Program-made: the position numbers and the translations under genes
The notes under the pieces: generated by a model
What the model was told of the DNA's origin: nothing
Databases searched by the model: none
Seen by the model: the letters and a program-made list of their open reading frames with translations, nothing else
Shown: positions 6,987 through 13,535 of the stretch, in pieces
Position numbering within the stretch: the stretch's first letter is position 1
Layout: each line of letters starts with the position of its first letter
NCBI GenBank assembly: GCA_016926925.1
Contig: JAFGNQ010000471.1
Coordinates: 1 to 20,356, forward strand
Length of the DNA stretch: 20,356 nt
Source: Candidatus Aminicenantota bacterium
GTDB lineage: Bacteria > Acidobacteriota > Aminicenantia > Aminicenantales > Aminicenantaceae
Reading direction: 5' to 3'

Positions 6987-7448
6987 TTATTCTATCTTCG
7001 TTGCGGACTCGAAACAAAAATTGCGGTAGTGCTCTATAACATCCTGGATGAGGTCCTCAATTTTTATTTTGAGGACCTCCATAGGTACGATGTCTTTCAT
7101 AAAAGGATGCTCTCTTTCCTCTAACGTGCTTTTCTTACTGCTCCTGCCTCTGATATTCAGTTTGAGCATAAGCTCTATGGAATTCCTTGGAAACCTGATG
7201 CTGTACAGAAAATTTTCGATCCGGGAATTCGGGAAATTGATCTGGAATGTTATCGCTCTGCCTTTAGACTTTTTTATTTTTGAGGGGACGCGGTATTTTT
7301 TCAGTTCCTCCTGTAAGCTTTCAAAGGCAGGCTCGGCCACAAATTCACAAAACTGATAAAAATTTTTTAAAGTATCGTCCTTGCTCCTTTCAATGATTCG
7401 ATAACCCTCGAAAAAACTTGCAAGGTTCTCTTTCCAGTTATTCGTCAT
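6987..7448 (-). CDS. Hypothetical protein, 153 residues
   Basis: I do not recognise this family. The protein is soluble-looking, rich in Lys, Glu and Phe, without signal peptide or membrane helix. It begins MTNNWKENLASFFEGYRIIE, has a helical N-terminal half, a central beta-like part with GRAITFQINF and FLYSIRF, an RSSKKSTLEERE polar patch near 103-114 and a helical C-terminus. The alternating strands in the middle and the absence of catalytic-looking motifs suggest a small alpha/beta domain, perhaps a binding or adaptor protein. ATG at 7446-7448 has a TGAGGT ribosome site about 6 nt away. It faces the radical SAM gene, with 11 bp between stops and no clear terminator. Codon use looks like its neighbours, so I expect it to be real. 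Confidence 0.75.
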   Translation of the reverse strand: MTNNWKENLASFFEGYRIIERSKDDTLKNFYQFCEFVAEPAFESLQEELKKYRVPSKIKKSKGRAITFQINFPNSRIENFLYSIRFPRNSIELMLKLNIRGRSSKKSTLEEREHPFMKDIVPMEVLKIKIEDLIQDVIEHYRNFCFESATKIE

Positions 7449-7607
7449 GTCAGACCTCAGGCATAACTTGTGCAGGATATTTTATCACAATTCGGGACCC
7501 GATTTGAAACAAGTTCGTATCAGCCTTAAATCTTCTTAAACTCCCCTAAGGGCAAAGCTCCCAATTTTATTAAAAAAATCAATTGACGCAGCCTAAGCCC
7601 GGAGCGC

Positions 7608-7636
7608 TTGAATTCCTGTAAAGGTTCGAGTAGATT
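7608..7636 (+). promoter_or_regulatory. Possible promoter of the CoA-disulfide-reductase-like gene
   Basis: TTGAAT (7608-7613) and TAGATT (7631-7636) are 17 bp apart, each matching four of six consensus bases. They lie 60 bp before the ATG, which has its own AAAGGA ribosome site, so this gene would carry a normal leader. Confidence 0.4.
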
Positions 7637-7695
7637 GGGTAACGGGGAAATTGGTTTGCGAGGATATCCGAACTTAAAGAATAAAGGATGGAATT

Positions 7696-9036
7696 ATGGC
7701 AGAGTATCTTATCATTGGTGCGGACGCAGCAGGTTTGTCTGCGGCGAACCAAATTAAAAGAAAGATTCCCAAGGCTGACATAAGAATCATCAATAAGGGG
7801 AGGATCATATCCTACGGAGCCTGCGGTATCCCCTATGTCATCTCGGGAGACATTGAATCTCCGGATAAACTCATCCACTTCACTCCGGATAGTTTTGAGC
7901 GCGAGAGGGGGATACCGGTCGAAATCAACAAAGAGGCCGTCGGCCTCCTTCCTGAAAAGCACAGGGTCCGCATCAAGAACTTGATTACAGGGGAAGTCGA
8001 GGTAGAAGAATACGGAAAGCTTCTCATCGGAACAGGTGCCTCGCCGAGTAAACTCCCACAGTTGGATTACAGCCAAGAAGGCATTTTCAACCTGCACGAT
8101 ATGGAAGACCTGCACCGCGTCCTGGCTTACTTCGACGAAAAGAATCCCAGGCGAGCGGCCGTTATCGGAGCGGGAAACATCGGTCTCGAATTGATCGAGG
8201 CATTGCACAGGAGAGAAATGGAGATCCTTCTTTTCGATATTTTGGAAGTGCCTGCTGCCAATTGGCCCCGCGCCGTTCAAAAGGCCGTTGAGAAAAAGAT
8301 CATAGAAAAGGGCATCCGATTTTTTGCGCGGACTTCGGTTGATTCCATTGCCGCATCAGGTTCCTCCATATCGATCGAAGCCGGGGGGCGGGAATACACA
8401 GTGGATATTCTGTTTTCAGTGGTGGGGACAAAGCCGTCCACGGATTTCTGCAGAAACGACCTGGAAACCTTGGGAAACGGGGCCATTCTCGTTGATAAAA
8501 GGGGCCGGACTTCCGAACAAGACATCTTCGCAGCCGGAGATTGTGCGACAGCCTATCATAAAATCCTGAACAGGATTGTCTATTGGCCTCTAGGGTCTGC
8601 AGCCAACAAGATGGGCCGTATAGCAGGTCTGAACATGTGCGGCCAGGATATCTCCTTCCCAGGAGTTGTAGGGACTCAAATATTCAAGTTCTTCGAACTT
8701 TCTTTAGCCAGAACGGGATTGGATCCCGCTGGGGCAGAAAAGGAAGGTATGGCTGCAGAAAGCTTTTCTGCAGCCCGAGTCGACAAGGCCGACTATTATC
8801 CCGGGGCTAAAACGGCATATGTCGAAATCACGGTAGAAAAAAATACGGGCAGGCTCATTGGTGCGACTGCGGTCTGCGAGAACAACGCAGCTCAGGCCAT
8901 CGACACGGCCGCTGCTGCCATTTTCATGGGAATGAAAGTCGCAGATTTGGGCTGGTTCGACTCGGCCTATTCCCCTCCTTTTGCTCCTGTCTGGACGGCG
9001 CTCGTTGCAGCGGCACTCCAAGCCGCTAGGATTTGA
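7696..9036 (+). CDS. FAD/NAD(P) disulfide oxidoreductase, CoA-disulfide reductase / NADH oxidase type
   Basis: The 446-residue flavoprotein starts with an FAD dinucleotide fold (EYLIIGADAAGLSAANQIKR), has the single redox cysteine Cys43 in ISYGACGIPY, a second nucleotide fold for NAD(P)H at AAVIGAGNIGLELIEAL (155-170) and the FAD-binding EQDIFAAGDCA near 275. The C-terminal dimer domain follows. The single Cys at position 43 is the hallmark of CoA-disulfide reductases and of water- or peroxide-forming NADH oxidases, where it cycles through a mixed disulfide or sulfenic acid. Members act on CoA disulfide, polysulfide or oxygen; which applies here cannot be told. AAAGGA precedes the ATG by 7 nt. 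It converges with a flavodiiron gene, consistent with oxygen and thiol redox defence. Confidence 0.9.
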   Translation: MAEYLIIGADAAGLSAANQIKRKIPKADIRIINKGRIISYGACGIPYVISGDIESPDKLIHFTPDSFERERGIPVEINKEAVGLLPEKHRVRIKNLITGEVEVEEYGKLLIGTGASPSKLPQLDYSQEGIFNLHDMEDLHRVLAYFDEKNPRRAAVIGAGNIGLELIEALHRREMEILLFDILEVPAANWPRAVQKAVEKKIIEKGIRFFARTSVDSIAASGSSISIEAGGREYTVDILFSVVGTKPSTDFCRNDLETLGNGAILVDKRGRTSEQDIFAAGDCATAYHKILNRIVYWPLGSAANKMGRIAGLNMCGQDISFPGVVGTQIFKFFELSLARTGLDPAGAEKEGMAAESFSAARVDKADYYPGAKTAYVEITVEKNTGRLIGATAVCENNAAQAIDTAAAAIFMGMKVADLGWFDSAYSPPFAPVWTALVAAALQAARI

Positions 9037-9159
9037 CATCCCCCCTCTCCTTTGGAATGGCCGTCATTGTCGAACCGAGATCCCGGCCTTTGCACAAATG
9101 CTGTCGGGAGCTTCTTAATACAAGACAGATCCCGTGAGGTGCCGCTTGGCTTTATCAGC

Positions 9160-10389
9160 CTAGTTATCCGAACAGGCAGGCTTTTCCGACCCTAAAGAGA
9201 CGATGCGTTCGGCGAATTTTCGTCCTAACTCTCTGGCTCTGACGATGTCATCCTCTTCCGGGCTGCCGATGAACTCGAACGTATCGCCGATGTCCCAGTT
9301 CAGCGGCTCGAGAATCTTCCGCATGTTCTTAAGCGCACCCCCGCTCCAGCCATAGCTTCCAAAATAGGCTGCTTTTTTATTCCGGATACGCTTGTGCACG
9401 GCCATGCGCAAAACCTCAGCCATGGGGGGAAACAGCGAAACTTCGTAAGTGGGGGCCCCGATCATGATTCCTTTCCTGGTCCAGAGAGAAGGAAGAATGT
9501 AACTGACATGTGTTCTGGCTACATCAAAAATTTCAATGGACGCCCCCGCACTGGTGATTCCTTCGGCAACGGCATTCATCACCATCTCCGTGTTCCCGTA
9601 CATCGATCCATAGATCAAAGTCACTCCGGGCTCCGATTCGCCGTCGGCATACCCAGCCCACTTTTTGTAGGCGTTGACGATGAGCGGGATATTCTTACGC
9701 CATATGAGTCCATGCGAAGGCGCGATGATATCCACAGGGAGGTTCTTGACTTTATCGATGGCAGACAGCACTCTCGAACTGAAGTTGGCAACGATGTTGA
9801 CATAATAACGTAGAGCTTCCTGCATATAGAAATTTCGGAATTGGCATTCATCATCGAATACCGCCCCACGAATGGCGCCATAGCTGCCGAAGGCATCGCA
9901 GGTGAAGAGGATGCGGTTCGTCATCTCGTATGTCATGATGGTTTCCGGCCAGTGGAGGAAAGGAGTGGAGATGAATTGGAGCGTGTGTCGGCCTAAATTG
10001 ATTTTATCCCCATCTCCCACAACTTTGACGTTGTCCGTAATGCCGTAGAATTTTGCGAGCATATCCGCCGCTTTTGCCGATCCGACAAGTGTCACTCCCG
10101 GATTGATACGCCGCATCGTGCGGAGAAGACTGGAATGGTCCGGCTCAATATGATTGATGATGACATAATCGATATCAGAGAGATCGGTCAGACGGCTTAT
10201 CTTGTCGAAGTATTCATCCACCTTCAAGGATTTGGTCAGGTCGATGATAGCCTTCTTTTTATCTATAACGAGATAGGAATTGTAGGACACCCCTTCTTTG
10301 GCGATAGGCCAGAGACCTTCAAAGAGATCGGTAGTTCTGTCGTTCACTCCGATGTAGTAAATATCCGGCTTGATCTCCAATCCATGCAT
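9160..10389 (-). CDS. Flavodiiron protein (FprA / A-type flavoprotein)
   Basis: Flavodiiron proteins reduce O2 to water or NO to N2O in the cytosol, usually fed by rubredoxin. The 409-residue protein has the two expected domains. The metallo-beta-lactamase-like part (1-250) shows the di-iron ligands His80, Glu82, Asp84 and His85 in NHIEPDHSS, His146 in PFLHWPE, Asp165 in CDAFGSYG and His226 in SHGLIWR. The flavodoxin domain (256-400) starts with TLIYGSMYGNTEMVMNAV for FMN. All ligands are intact and there is no extra C-terminal rubredoxin or reductase domain, so it is a class A enzyme. A strong GAGGAGG ribosome site and a good promoter precede it. It faces the CoA-disulfide-reductase-like gene across 123 bp. 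Confidence 0.96.
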   Translation of the reverse strand: MHGLEIKPDIYYIGVNDRTTDLFEGLWPIAKEGVSYNSYLVIDKKKAIIDLTKSLKVDEYFDKISRLTDLSDIDYVIINHIEPDHSSLLRTMRRINPGVTLVGSAKAADMLAKFYGITDNVKVVGDGDKINLGRHTLQFISTPFLHWPETIMTYEMTNRILFTCDAFGSYGAIRGAVFDDECQFRNFYMQEALRYYVNIVANFSSRVLSAIDKVKNLPVDIIAPSHGLIWRKNIPLIVNAYKKWAGYADGESEPGVTLIYGSMYGNTEMVMNAVAEGITSAGASIEIFDVARTHVSYILPSLWTRKGIMIGAPTYEVSLFPPMAEVLRMAVHKRIRNKKAAYFGSYGWSGGALKNMRKILEPLNWDIGDTFEFIGSPEEDDIVRARELGRKFAERIVSLGSEKPACSDN

Positions 10390-10420
10390 TTCACAGCCTC
10401 CTCAATAAAGTCGACTTTTA

Positions 10421-10449
10421 ATTTTACTGACCTTATCGGATTTATGCAA
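10421..10449 (-). promoter_or_regulatory. Flavodiiron gene promoter
   Basis: On the minus strand -35 TTGCAT (plus 10444-10449) and -10 TAAAAT (10421-10426) are 17 bp apart. The leader would be about 25 nt and includes the GAGGAGG ribosome site. Confidence 0.7.
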
Positions 10450-10655
10450 TGTCTATTTCTTCAAGGCTGGCCCCTATCCGTCACGAAGCACTCCCCAAAT
10501 AAAATTGGGAGGAATCGCTGTTCTTAAGAGGCGTCGTGCGGTGTGTTGAAAGCGAGAGCGATTCACGATACGTTTGCATCGGATTCAACAAATATCTTTT
10601 TATCTTAGCACTTTACGCGATGTGTTCGATTATGATAAAAATACTTGAAAATAGG
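10450..10655. other. Divergent intergenic region between flavodiiron and NSS genes
   Basis: The space between these genes is about 300 bp in total. It holds no credible gene. A widely spaced perfect inverted repeat, GAATCGCT (10512-10519) and AGCGATTC (10557-10564), frames 37 bases. TTTACG (10612-10617) and GATAAA (10634-10639), 16 bp apart, are a weak promoter candidate for the transporter operon. I see nothing else. Confidence 0.35.
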
Positions 10656-10686
10656 CGGATTCTCCTGGGAATCCGTCATTAGGAGA
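10656..10686 (+). promoter_or_regulatory. Leader hairpin with an anti-Shine-Dalgarno sequence
   Basis: A perfect 7-bp hairpin (CGGATTC 10656-10662 with GAATCCG 10669-10675, loop TCCTGG) lies just before the ribosome site AGGAGA (10681-10686) of the first NSS gene. TCTCCT (10661-10666), spanning stem and loop, is fully complementary to AGGAGA. The two pairings exclude each other, so the leader could switch between an open and a sequestered ribosome site. This is inference from base pairing only. Confidence 0.4.
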
Positions 10687-10691
10687 CAAGA

Positions 10692-12059
10692 ATGAACGGC
10701 CAAGAACCGGAAACAAGAGGAAGCTGGGGATCCAAAGTTGCCTTTATCTTCGCAGCAGCAGGCTCTGCCATCGGGCTGGGAAGTATATGGCGATTCCCAT
10801 TGATGGTGGGATCGCACGGCGGGGCTATTTATGTCCTTGCCTATATTCTGGCTGTCATCCTCATCGGGTTTACGGTCATGTTAGCCGAGTTCGCGATCGG
10901 AAGGCACACTTCAAAAAATCCCGTGGGCGCATACAAGTCAATAAAACCCCGCACCGCTTGGCCTTTAGCCGGCTACATGGGAGTTCTGGCAGGAGCCGCT
11001 ATTCTTTCCTACTACGGTGTCATAGCGGGGTGGGCGTTCGGCTATTTTTACAAGACCATCATCGGTGTTTTCCGCGGAGAAATATCCTGGAAGACTTCAG
11101 AAACCATTTTTGCCAATTTCGCCTCAAATCCTTTTGAAGTCATTGCATGCCTCTTCGTTATCGTGGGAATCACGACTTTCATCATCTCGAAAGGAGTCAA
11201 AGCAGGGATAGAAAAATGGACAAAGATCCTCATGCCGCTCCTCTTCGGTCTGATAATCCTGCTGGCCGTAAGGGCCGTTACTCTTCCAGGAGCAAGCACA
11301 GGACTTGCCTTCTATCTCAAACCTGATTTTTCGAAACTCACTCCCATGGTTCTCTTTTTCGCTTTTGGACAAGCTTTTTTCTCCCTCAGCCTGGGAGTGG
11401 GAACAATGATCACCTATTCCAGTTACCTCTCCAAAAAAGATAATTTGGTTTCCTCTGCAGGCTGGGTTTGCTTCTCCACAACTCTGGTAGCTCTGCTTAC
11501 CGGTTTTATCATCTTTCCCACTCTCTTCGCCACTCCCGGTGTCCATCCTGAGACTTTCACCCCCAACGCCGGCCTCATGTTCCAGGTTTTTCCCCTCATC
11601 ATTTCCAAAATACCCGGAGGATACCTGTTTGGAATTCTTTTTTTCTTTCTCATACTGGTGGCGGCTGTGACGTCCACTATATCCATGCTGGAAATCCCGG
11701 TAGCTTATTTCATAGACGAGAAAAAATGGTCGAGAGTCAAAGCTTCGTACGTCCTCGGCATTCTTTGTTTCGTATTCGGCATTCCCTCAGCCCTCTCAGT
11801 CGGCGGCGTGAAATTTTTGACGGATTGGGGATTTCTCGGGAAAATGGATCTATTCTTCGGTAATATCGTACTCGCTGTCGGGGCTCTGTTCGTAAGCTTG
11901 TTTGTCTCGTATGCTTGGGGAATCAAGAACGCCTTGAAGGAAATCGCATTCGGAAACGACCGGTTCAAGTTGAGACCTCTCTGGATCTTCTCCCTGAAAT
12001 TTTTGGTTCCTATAACCATCATCATTATTTTGATCTTTATCAGGAAACTGCCGTGGTGA
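10692..12059 (+). CDS. Sodium-dependent transporter, NSS (SNF, LeuT-like) family, copy 1
   Basis: This 455-residue inner-membrane protein should use the sodium gradient to import an amino acid or similar solute. It shows the LeuT-fold pattern: TM1 FAAAGSAIGLGSIWRFPLMV (20-39), TM6 FGQAFFSLSLGVGTMITYSS, TM7 ending GFIIFPTLFATPG and a conserved KIPGGYLFGILFFFLI in TM8. About eleven to twelve hydrophobic segments are visible. In TM1 the usual GLGN is GLGS: Ser31 replaces the asparagine that contributes to the Na1 site (Asn27 of LeuT). TM6 has Ser at the LeuT Thr254 position, a milder change. The ribosome site AGGAGA lies 5 nt before ATG and behind a possible switching hairpin. It is the first gene of the plus-strand transporter cluster. 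The substrate is unknown. Confidence 0.93.
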   Translation: MNGQEPETRGSWGSKVAFIFAAAGSAIGLGSIWRFPLMVGSHGGAIYVLAYILAVILIGFTVMLAEFAIGRHTSKNPVGAYKSIKPRTAWPLAGYMGVLAGAAILSYYGVIAGWAFGYFYKTIIGVFRGEISWKTSETIFANFASNPFEVIACLFVIVGITTFIISKGVKAGIEKWTKILMPLLFGLIILLAVRAVTLPGASTGLAFYLKPDFSKLTPMVLFFAFGQAFFSLSLGVGTMITYSSYLSKKDNLVSSAGWVCFSTTLVALLTGFIIFPTLFATPGVHPETFTPNAGLMFQVFPLIISKIPGGYLFGILFFFLILVAAVTSTISMLEIPVAYFIDEKKWSRVKASYVLGILCFVFGIPSALSVGGVKFLTDWGFLGKMDLFFGNIVLAVGALFVSLFVSYAWGIKNALKEIAFGNDRFKLRPLWIFSLKFLVPITIIIILIFIRKLPW

Positions 12060-12082
12060 TCCATAAAACCACAGGATTTGTT

Positions 12083-12111
12083 TTTACAAGTCCAATAAAT
12101 TGTGATAAAAG
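12083..12111 (+). promoter_or_regulatory. Possible internal promoter before NSS copy 2
   Basis: TTTACA (12083-12088) and TAAAAG (12106-12111) are 17 bp apart in the 100-bp gap between the two NSS genes. The second gene may therefore be expressed independently of the first. Confidence 0.45.
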
Positions 12112-12159
12112 TTACGAATTGCACCAGGCCTGAAACAGACGCTCAAAAGGAGAGAAATC

Positions 12160-13527
12160 ATGGAAGTCCAAGACGCGACACAAAGAGGAAATTGGGGCTC
12201 AAAACTCGCATTCGTCTTTGCCGCTTCCGGATCAGCCATAGGGCTGGGCAGCATGTGGCGTTTTCCGTTGAAAGTGGGCCAGAACGGTGGAGCCGTCTTC
12301 GTCTTGGCTTACATCATCGCCGTCGTCTTCATCGGTTTCACCATCATGCTGGCCGAGCTGACCATGGGACGCCACACCCAGAAAAATCCCGTTGGTGTCT
12401 ACAAGGCTCTCAAACCCAAAACTCCCTGGAAGCTTGCCGGAGCGGTTGCGATCTTCACCTGTGTGGCCATCTTCTCATACTACGCGGTCGTGTGCGGCTG
12501 GGCATTCGGCTATTTGTACAAAATCATTGCCGGAAAATTCAGCGGGGACGTGACCTGGCAGCTTTCGGAAAGCATATTCAGCGGCTTTGCTTCGAACACA
12601 CCCGAGGTGTTCTTCTGCCTTTTTGTAGTCATGGCCGTCACCATCTACATCGTCTCCAAAGGCATAAGCGGAGGAATCGAGAAGTGGTCCAAGATACTGA
12701 TGCCAGTCCTCTTCGGGCTCATCATCATTCTGGCGATACGAGCCGTGACACTGGGGGGGGCGGAAACAGGTCTTTCTTTTTACCTTAAGCCCGACCTGTC
12801 GAAATTCAATACCGATGTCCTTTTCTATGCCGTTGGCCAGGCCTTTTACTCGCTGAGCCTAGGCATGGGCATCATGATGACCTACGGCAGCTACATTTCA
12901 AAAAAAGAAAATCTCGTCTCCTCGGCAGGATGGGTCTGTTTTTCCACCACATTCGTGGCTTTTCTCACCGGGATTATCATATTCCCCACCCTTTTTGCCA
13001 CTCCGGGGATCAATCCCGGAGAGTTTGAAGTCAGCACAGGTCTCATGTTTCAGGTTTTCCCGATCGTGATTTCCAAGATTCCCGGAGGTTATATCTTCGG
13101 AATTCTGTTCTTTTTTCTTCTTCTGGTGGCCGCCATAACTTCTACCATATCCCTACTGGAAGTTCCGGTCGCCTATTTTATCGACGAGAAGAAATGGCCG
13201 CGAAAGAAAGCCGCCCTTCTGGTCGGTATCTTCACTTTCCTTCTGGCCGTGCCATCGGCCCTTTCGGAAGGATCCATAAAATTTTTAACAGATTGGCAGT
13301 TCTTCGCTAAGATGGACTTCCTCTTCGGCAATTTCATCCTAGCCGCCATGGGGCTCATCATTTGTTTCTTTCTCGTATATGTCTGGAAAATCAAAAATGC
13401 CCTGGCTGAGATCTCACAGGGCGCACAGGTTTTCAGATTCAAGCCACTCTGGGTGTTCAATATAAAATTTCTCGCACCCGTCGTACTCATACTCATTCTC
13501 ATCTTTATTCGAAAAGTCACAGGTTAG
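12160..13527 (+). CDS. Sodium-dependent transporter, NSS (SNF, LeuT-like) family, copy 2
   Basis: This is a tandem paralog of the preceding gene with exactly the same length, 455 residues. Long stretches are shared, such as LVSSAGWVCFSTT, FPTLFATPG, MFQVFP and SKIPGG.FGILFFF. TM1 reads FAASGSAIGLGSMWRFPLKV and again has Ser31 in place of the Na1-site asparagine; TM6 is VGQAFYSLSLGMGIMMTYGS. Differences lie mainly in extramembrane loops and in some pore-lining positions (for example FFS versus FYS in TM6), so the pair may differ in substrate or affinity. AAAGGAGAG precedes ATG by 5-6 nt. It is followed by the AGCS transporter after only 8 bp, so those two are surely cotranscribed. Sodium-coupled amino acid import at the inner membrane is the likely role. 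Confidence 0.93.
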   Translation: MEVQDATQRGNWGSKLAFVFAASGSAIGLGSMWRFPLKVGQNGGAVFVLAYIIAVVFIGFTIMLAELTMGRHTQKNPVGVYKALKPKTPWKLAGAVAIFTCVAIFSYYAVVCGWAFGYLYKIIAGKFSGDVTWQLSESIFSGFASNTPEVFFCLFVVMAVTIYIVSKGISGGIEKWSKILMPVLFGLIIILAIRAVTLGGAETGLSFYLKPDLSKFNTDVLFYAVGQAFYSLSLGMGIMMTYGSYISKKENLVSSAGWVCFSTTFVAFLTGIIIFPTLFATPGINPGEFEVSTGLMFQVFPIVISKIPGGYIFGILFFFLLLVAAITSTISLLEVPVAYFIDEKKWPRKKAALLVGIFTFLLAVPSALSEGSIKFLTDWQFFAKMDFLFGNFILAAMGLIICFFLVYVWKIKNALAEISQGAQVFRFKPLWVFNIKFLAPVVLILILIFIRKVTG

Positions 13528-13535
13528 AGGCAATC

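Noticed and set aside
9037..9159. Terminators between the convergent flavoprotein genes
   Set aside because: Only short stems (GGCCG/CGGCC with a 20-nt loop; GGCT/AGCC) without solid T-runs; not convincing.
10656..10686. H-type pseudoknot pairing the hairpin loop TCCT with the ribosome site AGGA
   Set aside because: There would be no loop nucleotides to cross the second helix and only five to cross a 7-bp stem, which is sterically doubtful; the competing-hairpin model is simpler.
12102..12788. 228-residue open frame overlapping the second NSS gene
   Set aside because: It is rich in Arg and His, has no domain, and lies in another frame of a clear transporter gene; it is a shadow.
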